Shown here: one piece after another, positions 56,022 to 64,000 of the stretch
Layout of the letters: each line of letters begins with the position of its first letter
Position numbering within the stretch: the first letter of the stretch is position 1
From: Streptomyces buecherae
GTDB taxonomy: Bacteria > Actinomycetota > Actinomycetes > Streptomycetales > Streptomycetaceae
NCBI RefSeq assembly: GCF_014295035.1
Contig: NZ_CP060404.1
Span: 4,558,501-4,622,500 of the forward strand
Direction of reading: 5' to 3'
DNA length: 64,000 bases
The notes under the pieces: generated by a model
Databases searched by the model: none
What the model was told of the DNA's origin: nothing
Seen by the model: only the letters and a program-made list of their open reading frames with translations
Made by a program: the position numbers and the translations under genes

Positions 56022-56867
56022 ATGAGTAGTGCGACATCCGATCCGCTGTCCGCATTGGTGGCCCTGCCTGGCGTCGCTGACTCCGTCGACGCCGTCCGCA
56101 AGGCCGTTGACCGGGCATACGGCCACCGGGTCATGCGCCGGCGCAGCCACGAGGTCACCGCCGAGGCCGCGCTGCGCGGTGCTCGCGGATCGGCGGCGCT
56201 CGCCGGCGCCGACTGGGCGCTGGAGGAGGTGCGGCGGCGCACCGACTTCGGCGCGCAGGGCGAACCGCGCACCGTTGGTGCGGCACTGCGCCTCACGGCC
56301 GAGGCGGGGCAACTGCTCAGTGTGTGGCGGCAGTCGCCGCTGCGGGTGCTGGCCAGACTGCACCTCGTAGCGGCGGGCGATGCCACACGAGGCGAGTCGG
56401 TGGCTGGCGAGACGGATGTGGTGGGGCGGCCCAGGCTGGCTGGCGAAGGGGTGGACGAGCCCCTGATCGAACTGCCGTTGCCGGACGCTGACGAGGTGGC
56501 GGGTCGACTGGACGGGCTGGCTCGTTTGCTGCTCGCGGGCACGGAGGCTCCCGCTCTGGTGGTCGCGGCTGTCGTGCACGGGGAACTGCTCGCGCTGCGG
56601 CCGTTCGGTTCGCACAACGGGCTTGTCGCTCGCGCCGCTGAGCGGGTGGTTCTGGTCGGTAGCGGGTTGGACCCCAAGTCGATCTGCCCGGCTGAGGTCG
56701 GCTACGCCGAACAGGGGCGGGCCGAGTACGTCGGCGCCCTGGAGGGCTACGCGTCGGGAACCCCCGAGGGGGTCGCCGCGTGGATCGTGCACTGTGGGCG
56801 AGCGGTCGAACTCGGGGTGCGCGAGACCACCGCCGTGTGTGAGGCACTCCAGCGCGGAGCGGCCTGA
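56022..56867 (+). CDS. Degenerate Fic-like protein
   Basis: The 281-aa product is helical and ends with a Fic-core-like segment. VVAAVVHGELLALRPFGSHNGLVARAAER aligns with the Fic pattern HxFx(D/E)GNGRxxR, but the first His is Arg-Pro-Phe here and the GNGR core reads SHNGL (partial match around LRPFGSHNGL). The catalytic His is lost, so AMPylation is unlikely. ATG 56022 is used. It is divergent from the CooC-like ATPase with about 100 bp between them, a pairing I recall in other Streptomyces. Confidence 0.7.
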   Translation: MSSATSDPLSALVALPGVADSVDAVRKAVDRAYGHRVMRRRSHEVTAEAALRGARGSAALAGADWALEEVRRRTDFGAQGEPRTVGAALRLTAEAGQLLSVWRQSPLRVLARLHLVAAGDATRGESVAGETDVVGRPRLAGEGVDEPLIELPLPDADEVAGRLDGLARLLLAGTEAPALVVAAVVHGELLALRPFGSHNGLVARAAERVVLVGSGLDPKSICPAEVGYAEQGRAEYVGALEGYASGTPEGVAAWIVHCGRAVELGVRETTAVCEALQRGAA

Positions 56868-57316
56868 CGGGGGCGGGGCTCCTCGCCCATGCGTGGGGTT
56901 GCTCGCGGCTTCGCATCGACGCCGAACGCCCGGCGTCGCCATGCCTGGGCGGGGGTTGGCGAAGCCGGACTGATGACGCTGCTGTGGTGAGCGGGCCGAC
57001 GCGGCGCATTGCGTGTCGCGGGCAGAGTTGCGGCGGCACCAGTTGCTTGTGGTGCCGCCGCTGGCACATCCGCTCGGTTACCATGCGTGCTCGAAATTCT
57101 GCCCATCAGGTCGGGTACTTTGCCCGCTTCCTGGTGCGGCTGGCCCGTAATCGACGGGTCGGCGTCGCGTGGGTGCCAAGCGTCTGTGCGCGGTCCGTGG
57201 GCCTTGATACGAAGGGCTTCCTCTCGGATGTCCCCTGGTCTCGCGGGCCGTTGATTCCTTTTTACTCTTCTCGGCGAGGAAGCGAAACCCCCTCCCGCAG
57301 ATATTTACTTTTGGTG
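56868..57316. other. Intergenic region between the Fic-like and HAD genes
   Basis: No gene is supported. A near-palindrome CTTCTCGGCGAGGAAG lies at about 57267-57283, and AT-rich DNA at 57295-57320. Confidence 0.4.
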
Positions 57317-58171
57317 TCAAACTCGGGCACTCTGCCCGGCTTGCAGGGCGACGAGACTGCGTGTGGGCGTACGGCGTCGAGCTGTGTACCAGACCAGCCC
57401 CGCCGCGGCGGCGGCTCCTACGGCGGCGGCTGCCGCCAGCACCGGGGGCGGTGGCATGGACAGGGAGGGGACGCGCTGCTTCAGTCGAACCGGGCGGTTG
57501 AAGTTCAGGATGGGCCAGCCACGGGCGCTCGCCTCCCGGCGCAGGCTCCGGTCGGGGTTCACGGCGTGCGGGTGGCCGACTGACTCCAGCATGGGGACGT
57601 CCGTGACGGAGTCGCTGTACGCGTACGAGCGCGACAGGTCGTAACCCTCGGACTCGGCCAACTCGGCTATGGCTTCGGCCTTCGTGGGGCCGTACGCGTA
57701 GTACTCCACCTCGCCCGTGAAGCGACCGTCCTCGACCACCATCCGGGTGGCCACGACCCGATCGGCGCCGAGTAGCGCGCCGATGGGCTCGACGACCTCC
57801 GCTCCGGAGGTGCTGACGATCACGACGTCGCGGCCCGCCGCGTGGTGCTCTTCGATGAGGGAGGCGGCCTCGTCGTAGATGATGGGGTCGATCAGGTCGT
57901 GCAGAGTTTCAGCCACTATCGCCCGCACCTGTTGTACGTTCCAACCGCGACAGAGCGCGGAAAGATATTCCCGCATCCGCTCCATCTGGTCGTGGTCGAC
58001 GCCTCCGACAAGGAAGACGAACTGTGCATATGCGGTGCGTAGTACGGCTCGGCGGTTGATCAGGCCGCCCTGGTAGAAGGACTTGCTGAACGTGAGAGTG
58101 CTCGACTTCGCAATGACCGTCTTGTCCAGATCAAAGAAGGCGGCTGTGCGCGACAAGGAGTGGTTTTCCAC
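57317..58171 (-). CDS. HAD-IB family phosphatase with C-terminal membrane anchor
   Basis: A 284-aa HAD hydrolase of the SerB-like IB group. Motif I is FFDLDKTVIAKSS, motif II VVIVSTSGAE, and motif III/IV the YAYSDSVTDVPMLESVG loop. One hydrophobic helix near the end (PPPVLAAAAAVGAAAAAGLVW) suggests membrane anchoring. GTG 58171 is used; no strong ribosome site is seen. It is divergent from the tad locus. Phosphoserine or phospholipid-head substrates are possible but not shown. Confidence 0.88.
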   Translation of the reverse strand: MENHSLSRTAAFFDLDKTVIAKSSTLTFSKSFYQGGLINRRAVLRTAYAQFVFLVGGVDHDQMERMREYLSALCRGWNVQQVRAIVAETLHDLIDPIIYDEAASLIEEHHAAGRDVVIVSTSGAEVVEPIGALLGADRVVATRMVVEDGRFTGEVEYYAYGPTKAEAIAELAESEGYDLSRSYAYSDSVTDVPMLESVGHPHAVNPDRSLRREASARGWPILNFNRPVRLKQRVPSLSMPPPPVLAAAAAVGAAAAAGLVWYTARRRTPTRSLVALQAGQSARV

Positions 58172-58619
58172 AAGCTGAGCATAGGGCCCACCATTCGGCG
58201 TAAGCGGCGGCGAGTGGGTTTGCTTAGGAAGGCCCTCGGGTACACCATGGAAGTCACGGATCGTTCGCGACCGTGCTAACCCCGTCCGGCTCCTCCCCCC
58301 CGAGTCGGTCGTGGGGACGACCCCCGCTCTCCCCCCCGGCGGGGGTCGTCGCATGTCCAGACGCCTTTCGGTGCGTCGCTCTTGATCATTTTTCTCCCCT
58401 GGTGTCCGTTCGTCGCGCTCCCTCCATGAGTCTGCCCTGTAACCCTGCGTAATCGCGGTGTTGGCGTGGAAGTCGCCGGTTTAGGGGACGGCGATATTCA
58501 CAGCCGACGAGTTATCCACAGTTTTGGACCAAGATCCCCGAGATTTCTTGGATCGCTGCACAGTCGATTCCCGCGATGTTCGCGGGTTCGACAGCGGGTA
58601 GCGAGATGAGGAGGGGACC
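58172..58619. promoter_or_regulatory. Promoter region of the tad locus with a DnaA-box sequence
   Basis: TTATCCACA occurs at 58512-58520 in an AT-rich run (58480-58560), about 100 bp before ssd. The ribosome site GAGGAGGGG precedes ATG 58620. A TTTTTCTCCCC stretch lies near 58390. No gene is supported in the 448 bp. Confidence 0.45.
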
Positions 58620-59723
58620 ATGGCTGGAACTAACGCCTCCGGTCAACTGGGAGAGGCCACCGATCTACGGCGTAGACCGCTGATCGTGACGGAAGACGAA
58701 GCGCTTCTCGACGACTTGTTGCGGTTGTGCGCCGCAGCCGGCTCGGCGCCGGAAGTGGCGCATGGAACGCTCGCCGGCAGTGGTGGGTGGGAAGGCGCGC
58801 CACTGGTTCTCGTCGGCGACGACTGCGCACGGCGCTTGGCGGGCGTACCCCGCAGGCAGGGCGTGCTGCTCATCGGCCGGGACCTCGATGACCCGGGCAT
58901 CTGGCGGCGGGGTATCGAAATGGGGGCCGAGTGCGTGCTCTTCCTGCCCGATGCCGAGACCTGGCTCGTGGACCGGATCGCCGACGTCACCGAGGGCGTG
59001 GGCGACCAGGCCGTCACCGTTGGCGTCATCGGGGGCAGGGGCGGCGCCGGAGCCAGCACCCTGGCCTGCGCCCTCGCGGTGTCGGCCGCCCGGGCTGGGC
59101 AGCGCACCATGCTCATCGACGGCGATCCGCTGGGCGGCGGCCTCGACGTCCTGCTCGGTGGGGAAAGCGCGCCGGGCCTCAGGTGGCCGGCCTTCGCCGA
59201 GTCGCAGGGCCGAGTGGCGGCGGGAGCACTCGAGGAGTCGCTGCCCGAGTTGCACTCCCTGCGCCTGCTCAGCTGGGACCGGGGCAGCGTGGTGGCCGTT
59301 CCGGCGCCGGCGGTCCGCTCGGTCCTCGCCGCGGCACGCCGCCGAGGCGGTGCCGTCGTGGTCGACCTGCCGCGACGTGTGGACAACGCCGCGGCCGAGG
59401 TGCTCGCACAGCTCGACATGGCGCTCCTGGTGGTGCCAGCCGAGCTGAGGTCCGTGGCGGCGGCTCATCGGGTGGCCTCCTGCGTGCGGATGGTGTTGCG
59501 CGATCTGCGGGTCGTGGTCAGGGGGCCGACCGGGGACGGGCTGGCTGACGAGGAGATCGCGCGGCTGCTTGACCTGCCGCTGGCCGGCGAGCTGCCGCCC
59601 GAATCGGGCCTGCTCGCGGCGCTGGAGTCGGGTGAACCGCCGGGTACGAGCGAGCGTGGGCCACTCGCCAGGTTCTGTGCCGACTTCTGGGCGCGGGCGC
59701 TGCCCGGTGGGGGTGTCGCATGA
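58620..59723 (+). CDS. ssd: Ssd/CpaE-like (TadZ) protein of the Tad pilus locus
   Basis: This 367-aa MinD/ParA-fold protein begins with a receiver-like domain (about residues 20-125) and continues with an ATPase-like domain. At the P-loop, GVIGGRGGAGASTLACAL lacks both the signature and the Walker lysine (Arg and Ala instead), so ATP hydrolysis is doubtful. This is typical of Ssd/TadZ proteins, which localise the Tad machine or, in actinobacteria, affect septum placement. ATG 58620. It overlaps tadA by 4 nt. Confidence 0.88.
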   Translation: MAGTNASGQLGEATDLRRRPLIVTEDEALLDDLLRLCAAAGSAPEVAHGTLAGSGGWEGAPLVLVGDDCARRLAGVPRRQGVLLIGRDLDDPGIWRRGIEMGAECVLFLPDAETWLVDRIADVTEGVGDQAVTVGVIGGRGGAGASTLACALAVSAARAGQRTMLIDGDPLGGGLDVLLGGESAPGLRWPAFAESQGRVAAGALEESLPELHSLRLLSWDRGSVVAVPAPAVRSVLAAARRRGGAVVVDLPRRVDNAAAEVLAQLDMALLVVPAELRSVAAAHRVASCVRMVLRDLRVVVRGPTGDGLADEEIARLLDLPLAGELPPESGLLAALESGEPPGTSERGPLARFCADFWARALPGGGVA

Positions 59724-60877
59724 GCAGCACCCTGCTGGATGCCGTGCGCACGCGGTTGGCGGGCAGCGGAGCAGACCCGACGCCGGCGCGAGTGGCCGCC
59801 GCGTTGCGGGCGGAAGGACGGCTTCTCGGTGACACGGAAGTCCTCGGAGTCGTGCGGGACCTGCGCTCCGAGCTGGTGGGCGCTGGCCCTCTCGAACCGC
59901 TGCTCGCCCTCCCGGACGTCACCGACGTATTGGTCACCGCGCCCGACCAGGTCTGGATCGACCGAGGTGCGGGGTTGGAGCGCACGGAAGTCCAGTTCGC
60001 CGACGCGGCGGCCGTGCGCAGGCTCGCGCAGCGGCTGGCGGCCGTGGCCGGCCGCAGGCTCGACGACGCGAAGCCCTGGGTGGACGCCCGGCTGCCGGAC
60101 GGCACGCGGTTGCACGCCGTGCTGCCCCCGGTCGCCGTGGCAAGCACGTGCCTGTCGCTGCGCGTGGTGCGCCCCCGGGCGTTCACACTGGCCGAGCTGG
60201 TGGCGGCGGGCACGGTGCCGCCCGGCGGGGAAGCGCTGCTCCGGGCGATCCTGGACGCCCGGCTTTCGTACGTCATCAGCGGTGGCACGGGGTCGGGGAA
60301 GACGACCCTGTTGAGCACCCTGCTGGGCCTGGTGGGGCCGGGCGAGCGCATTGTGCTGGCCGAGGATTCCGCGGAGCTGCGGCCTGACCACCCCCACGTC
60401 GTACGGCTGGAGACGCGCCCCGCCAACCAGGAGGGCCGTGGCCTGGTGACGTTGCGCGACCTGGTGCGGCAGGCGTTGCGCATGAGACCCGACCGACTGG
60501 TGGTGGGCGAGGTTCGCGGGCCCGAGGTGACGGACCTGCTGTCGGCGTTGAACACCGGCCACGAGGGCGGTTGCGGGACGGTTCACGCGAATGCGGCGGG
60601 AGACGTTCCGGCCCGGCTGGAGGCGCTGGGCTCGACGGCCGGGCTCGATCGGGCGGCACTGCACAGCCAGTTGGCCGCGGCGCTGTCCGTGATCGTTCAT
60701 CTGGCGAGGGACCGGCGCGGGCGCCGCCGGATCGCCGAACTGCACGTGCTGGAGCGCGATCGGGAGGGGATGGTGACGACGGCTCCCGCGGCGCTGTGGG
60801 GCCCGCACGGATTTCAGCGGGCGCCAGGCTGGGCCCGTCTGGAGCAGTTGTGCGCGCGGGGAGGTGGCGGCGCGTGA
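59720..60877 (+). CDS. tadA: TadA/CpaF secretion ATPase
   Basis: The 385-aa type II/IV secretion ATPase powers Flp pilus assembly. Walker A is GGTGSGKTTLLS. The Asp box is around LAEDSAELRPDHPHVVRLETR, and Walker B is RLVVGEVRGPEVTDLL. It is followed by the His box GHEGGCGTVHANAAGD. The N-terminal domain is short, as in actinobacterial Tad ATPases. ATGA overlap with ssd and GTGA overlap with tadB. Confidence 0.95.
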   Translation: MSSTLLDAVRTRLAGSGADPTPARVAAALRAEGRLLGDTEVLGVVRDLRSELVGAGPLEPLLALPDVTDVLVTAPDQVWIDRGAGLERTEVQFADAAAVRRLAQRLAAVAGRRLDDAKPWVDARLPDGTRLHAVLPPVAVASTCLSLRVVRPRAFTLAELVAAGTVPPGGEALLRAILDARLSYVISGGTGSGKTTLLSTLLGLVGPGERIVLAEDSAELRPDHPHVVRLETRPANQEGRGLVTLRDLVRQALRMRPDRLVVGEVRGPEVTDLLSALNTGHEGGCGTVHANAAGDVPARLEALGSTAGLDRAALHSQLAAALSVIVHLARDRRGRRRIAELHVLERDREGMVTTAPAALWGPHGFQRAPGWARLEQLCARGGGGA

Positions 60878-61854
60878 CGGGCGGCGCGGTGACGGTTGAG
60901 CCTCTGGTGCTGTGCGCCGTGGTGCTCTGCCTGGTCGCGGTCATGTGGGACGGTGCGGGTTCGGATCGCCGCCTGCGGCGCGGCAGGTTGATACTGGCGG
61001 ACTGCGCGGTGCCCCCGGCGAGCGTCACCACATCGAGGCCAAGCGAGCGCATGGGACCGAGCGGCGGCCTCGCGCGTCTGCTCGATCCCTTGGGTCAGGG
61101 TGGCGGCTGGCTGCGCTGGCGCGAACGACTGCCGGCCCCGGTGCGGCGATGGGACCTCGGCGGCGAGCTGGCCTGCCTGCCGGCGGGGTGCGTGCTCGCC
61201 TTGCTGACTGACTCCCCACTGCCCCTGCTCGGTGCCGCGCTGGCGGCTCCCGTGGGCTGGCGGTGGCGGCGGACCCGGGCGGTGGAGCGGCGCCGAGCGC
61301 TCCGGAGCGCGGCTGTGATCGGACTCTGCGCCGCCGTCGCCGGCGAACTGCGCGCCGGGCGGCAACCAGGGGAAGCCCTGCGGTCCGCCGACGTGGCGGA
61401 CCTGCCCGACGGGTGGGAGACGGTCACGACGGCCGCACGCTTCGGCGGCGACGTGCCCACCGCGCTGCGTCAGGTGGCTCGACTACCGGGCGCGGAAGGG
61501 CTGGCGGGGGTGGCCGCGTGCTGGCAGGTGGCGGTCGACGGGGGCGCGGGGCTCGCGGACGGGCTCGATCGCGTCGCGGCGGCTCTGCGCGCGGAGCGTG
61601 ACCAACGTGAGGAGTTACGCGCGCAGTTGGCGGGCGTGCGATCGACGGCCGCGATGCTCGCCCTGTTGCCCGTGTTCGGGCTCGTGCTGGGCAGTGCGCT
61701 CGGCGCTGCTCCGCTGCACGTCCTCCTCCACACCCCCGCCGGCCTGAGCTGCCTGCTGCTCGGTGTGCTGCTGGAGTGGGCGGGCTTGGCCTGGATCGCG
61801 CACATCATTCGTCGCGCCGCAGAGCCGGCGAAGCGCACCACAAAGCAGGACTAA
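60874..61854 (+). CDS. tadB: TadB inner-membrane protein (contains a TTA codon)
   Basis: The 326-aa product has the T2SF/GspF-like fold of TadB with four likely membrane helices (about residues 5-22, 100-125, 280-300, 305-325) and a cytosolic helical domain. GTG 60874 overlaps tadA. Codon 248 (61615-61617) is TTA, read in Streptomyces by the developmentally regulated bldA tRNA, so full-length TadB may depend on bldA. The other tad genes in the window show no TTA codon by eye. Confidence 0.9.
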   Translation: MTGGAVTVEPLVLCAVVLCLVAVMWDGAGSDRRLRRGRLILADCAVPPASVTTSRPSERMGPSGGLARLLDPLGQGGGWLRWRERLPAPVRRWDLGGELACLPAGCVLALLTDSPLPLLGAALAAPVGWRWRRTRAVERRRALRSAAVIGLCAAVAGELRAGRQPGEALRSADVADLPDGWETVTTAARFGGDVPTALRQVARLPGAEGLAGVAACWQVAVDGGAGLADGLDRVAAALRAERDQREELRAQLAGVRSTAAMLALLPVFGLVLGSALGAAPLHVLLHTPAGLSCLLLGVLLEWAGLAWIAHIIRRAAEPAKRTTKQD

Positions 61855-61875
61855 CCGGGTTGATTGGGTGAGTGT

Positions 61876-62739
61876 GTGGTGTTCGGAGAAGTTATCCACA
61901 GGCTGGGGACGGCCGTTTCGCTGGCGTGCTTTGCTGGGTGCGCGGCGCTGGCGTTCGGCGCGATGCGGGCCCGGCGCGGGGCACGGCGGCTGGCCGCACT
62001 CTGGCCAGGCCATTCGCGTACTCCGCAAGGAGACGCGACCCGGGCTTGGCGCCGTTGGCCCCCCTTCGAGCGGCCGGCTGTGACACGCATCGGGATCGTA
62101 CGGAAATGCCTGACGGCCGGCGGCTGCGGGTGCATTGGCCCCATCCTCCTCGACGGCTGGATGGGGTACGGAGCGGGGCTCGCCCTCATGTACGGCACCT
62201 GGCGGTGGCAGCGAAGGATCGGAGCCACGCACGAAGGCGAGCTGGCTGAAGGGGAGATCGGTACGACGGGCGGCGTGCTCTCGGGTGAGCAGAAGGCGCT
62301 GATCGCCTCCCAACTACCGCTTACAGCTGAGATGTTGGCCGCTTGTCTGGCCGCGGGGGCGGGGCCGCCGGAGGCTGCCGAAGCGGTGGGGAACTCGTTG
62401 GGTGGGCCTTTGGGGCAGCGGCTCGCCTGGGCGGCGGCGGAGCTGCGCCTCGGCGGTGAACCCTCCACCGTCTGGGGACGCGTTGCCGCCCTGCCGGGCG
62501 CCGCTGAGCTCGCCCGGTCGCTGGAGCGCGCAACGGTGACGGGCGCGCCCGCCGTCGAGCCCGTCACGCGCCTGGCCGCCGACTGCCGAGCGGATCGCGG
62601 CCGAGCCGCCACGGCCAGGGCCAGGCGCGCCGGGGTGCTCGCCACCGCCCCGCTCGGCCTGTGCTTCCTGCCCGCCTTCTTGCTGGTGGGCGTGGCACCG
62701 GTGGTCATCGGGCTGGCCGAAGGACTGCTGACTACCTGA
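61876..62739 (+). CDS. tadC: TadC inner-membrane protein
   Basis: A 287-aa second T2SF-like membrane protein of the Tad machine. An N-terminal helix (about residues 10-30), two central helices and a C-terminal helix (LGLCFLPAFLLVGVAPVVIGL) are visible. The cytosolic segment is LAACLAAGAGPPEAAEAVG. GTG 61876 is chosen; TTG 61864 and GTG 61879 are alternatives. It follows tadB by about 20 bp and precedes the pilin by 44 bp. Confidence 0.88.
   Translation: MVFGEVIHRLGTAVSLACFAGCAALAFGAMRARRGARRLAALWPGHSRTPQGDATRAWRRWPPFERPAVTRIGIVRKCLTAGGCGCIGPILLDGWMGYGAGLALMYGTWRWQRRIGATHEGELAEGEIGTTGGVLSGEQKALIASQLPLTAEMLAACLAAGAGPPEAAEAVGNSLGGPLGQRLAWAAAELRLGGEPSTVWGRVAALPGAAELARSLERATVTGAPAVEPVTRLAADCRADRGRAATARARRAGVLATAPLGLCFLPAFLLVGVAPVVIGLAEGLLTT
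61892..61900. promoter_or_regulatory. DnaA-box sequence at the start of tadC
   Basis: TTATCCACA lies just inside the tadC start, 37 bp after the tadB stop. It may be coincidental with the codons for V-I-H. Confidence 0.3.
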
Positions 62740-62783
62740 GCGATACACGACAACGACGAGAAGATGAGGGAGACGTGGGGACG

Positions 62784-62996
62784 ATGAGGCTGGTGCGTTG
62801 GGGTGCCCGGCGGTGCGTGAACTGGCGGGTGGCGCTTCGGAGCAGGTTGGACGCGGGGATGGCGACCGCCGAGTACGCGGTGGGGACGATCGCCGCGTGT
62901 GCGTTCGCGGCCGTCCTGTACAAGGTGGTGACGAGTGGTGCCGTCACGGGTGCGCTTCAGTCGGTCATCCAGAAGGCGCTCGATGCGCAGTTCTAG
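62784..62996 (+). CDS. Flp-type pilin (DUF4244)
   Basis: This 70-aa prepilin has a basic leader ending DAGMATAEYAVGTIAACAFAAVLY. The segment GMATAEYA... is the prepilin-peptidase-like processing site with the Glu+5-type residue, followed by one hydrophobic helix and a short amphipathic tail. It is the structural subunit candidate. ATG 62784; GTG 62775 is possible. Confidence 0.9.
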   Translation: MRLVRWGARRCVNWRVALRSRLDAGMATAEYAVGTIAACAFAAVLYKVVTSGAVTGALQSVIQKALDAQF

Positions 62997-63426
62997 GCCG
63001 ACGGTTGGGCGATCTGGACGCGGCCCGACACGGACGGCGAGGTTGTCAGGGGCCTGCGGCACTCCTCCACGTACGGCTCGGTGTGGTGATCGCGGGGCCG
63101 TCAGCGCGGAGGCGGCGGTTGTCCTACCGACGCTGGCCCTGTTCACCCTGATGTTGATCTGGGGGTTGATGGCCGCCTCCGCGCACATCCAGTGCGTGGA
63201 CGCGGCGCGGGCGGGCGCCCGGGCCGCGGCGCGTTCGGAGACACCGGCCGCGGCGATGGCCGCCGCTCGATCGGCCGCGCCGCGCGACGCCAGGATCACC
63301 ATGAGCCGAGAGGGAGAACTCGTGCACGTGCGGGTCGAGACCCGCGCGGCAGGACCAGGCCCGCTGGCCATCACGCTCCAGGGGGAGGCGGTGGTCCTTG
63401 CTGAGGACACGATCACGACGGGCTGA
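62983..63426 (+). CDS. tadE: TadE-like minor pilin
   Basis: The product has a basic start, then AVSAEAAVVLPTLALFTLMLIWGLM, a TadE-type hydrophobic segment with the processing-site Glu. A periplasmic domain of about 80 residues follows. ATG 62983 overlaps the pilin end and has AGAAGG upstream; TTG 63043 is another start. It is followed closely by a second TadE-like gene. Confidence 0.8.
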   Translation: MRSSRPTVGRSGRGPTRTARLSGACGTPPRTARCGDRGAVSAEAAVVLPTLALFTLMLIWGLMAASAHIQCVDAARAGARAAARSETPAAAMAAARSAAPRDARITMSREGELVHVRVETRAAGPGPLAITLQGEAVVLAEDTITTG

Positions 63427-63448
63427 ACCGCGGCGGCCGGATGCTGGG

Positions 63449-64000
63449 ATGACGAGGGTGCGCGGCGGCGGGAGGTGGAGGGACAGCGGGATGGCGACGA
63501 TATGGGTGGCCGTGGCGGCCTCGGCGCTGTGCGTGGTGTTCGCCGTGGTGCTGGCCATGGGGGCGGTGGTGGTCGCCCGGCATCGAGCGGGCGGCGCGGC
63601 CGACTTGGCGGCGCTCGCCGCCGCCGACCACGCGTTGGAGGGCGAGCGTGTGGCCTGCGGCCTGGCGGAACGGGTGGCCCGAGGGCAGGGCGCGCACGTG
63701 GTGAAGTGCGCCGTACGCGGCGAGATCGCGGACCTCGTCGCGGAGGTGCCGGTGGCCCGGGCGGCATCGGTGCTTCCCTCCGGAGCGTCGAAGGCGCTGA
63801 CCCCGCGCGTGCGGGCGCGGGCGGGGCCGGCGACCGTGGGGCTTTCCGCCCCGGTCGGCAGCGTCCGACATGCTGGTGCCGAGCGTGGTCCGGCGACGCT
63901 GGGGGCCGCCGGCCCGGCCTCCGGCGGGACGAGTACGCCGCACCCCGCGCCGGCGGCCGTGGTGTCCGGCATAGCGCTGACCTGGTCAGCGCCCAGGAGG
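63449..64000 (+). CDS. TadE/TadG-like protein, cut by the window end
   Basis: The open frame from ATG 63449 runs to the last base with no stop. It has a basic leader, GMATIWVAVAASALCVVFAVVLAMG as a single hydrophobic segment, then VVVARHRAGGAADLAALAAADHAL, typical of the Rv-type TadE-like protein found next to a helicase gene in actinobacterial tad loci. A Gly/Pro-rich stretch follows. The C-terminus is outside the window. Confidence 0.8.
   Translation, partial: MTRVRGGGRWRDSGMATIWVAVAASALCVVFAVVLAMGAVVVARHRAGGAADLAALAAADHALEGERVACGLAERVARGQGAHVVKCAVRGEIADLVAEVPVARAASVLPSGASKALTPRVRARAGPATVGLSAPVGSVRHAGAERGPATLGAAGPASGGTSTPHPAPAAVVSGIALTWSAPRR

Noticed and set aside
58480..58560. Replication origin
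   Set aside because: A single DnaA box here, with no dnaA/dnaN neighbourhood and no box cluster.

Overview
The window reads as chromosomal DNA of a Streptomyces-type actinomycete. It has very high G+C, many GTG starts, 4-nt start/stop overlaps, wblA, an SRP RNA beside dnaX, a recR-DUF5063-lysC-asd run, two ArsA-type ATPases, a Crp/Nth/MarP/NhaA/Acs series and a Tad (Flp) pilus locus. From memory, the order from dnaX to the tad genes follows the S. coelicolor core region that carries lysC, wblA, crp and acsA. No database was consulted.

Layout. (1) 1-4400: an accessory-looking unit. A Crp/Fnr-like regulator is followed by five genes with 4-nt overlaps: a class III nucleotide cyclase, a small unknown protein, an unknown helical protein, a helix-turn-helix protein, and a protein with a nucleoside-deoxyribosyltransferase/TIR-like N-terminus and a helical C-terminus. 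GGAA-N4/5-TTCC sites lie before both the regulator and the cyclase. This is the best candidate here for an undescribed cyclic-nucleotide signalling or defence system. (2) 4500-6970: DinB-like protein, a PASTA/excalibur membrane protein, tRNA-Ser. (3) 7070-17050: SRP RNA, dnaX, ybaB, recR, DUF5063, lysC, asd, then an ECF sigma factor with a coupled membrane partner. (4) 17000-27700: SURF1-like protein, S9 peptidase, methyltransferase, an orphan ketosynthase next to remnants of a TetR gene and a KAS III gene, tRNA-Pro, metallophosphoesterase, YqeY. (5) 27900-38800: class A penicillin-binding protein, wblA, two ArsA-like ATPases, DUF4177, RidA, AraC plus glyoxalase-like pair, NUDIX and metallo-beta-lactamase pair. 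(6) 39400-53000: Crp, endonuclease III, CoA-type NUDIX, MarP-like protease, alpha/beta hydrolase with a holin-like protein, NhaA, acetyl-CoA synthetase, and a SulP transporter fused to a beta-carbonic anhydrase. (7) 53500-64000: deacetylase-like lipoprotein, CooC-like ATPase divergent from a degenerate Fic-like protein, HAD phosphatase, then the Tad locus (ssd/tadZ, tadA, tadB, tadC, pilin, tadE, and a TadE-like gene cut by the window end).

Recurring oddities are short-period tandem repeats in intergenic DNA (periods 9, 12, 17 and 19), an in-frame TTA codon in tadB, and three exact TTATCCACA DnaA-box sequences, two of them at the tad locus. Long gene-free stretches are listed individually.
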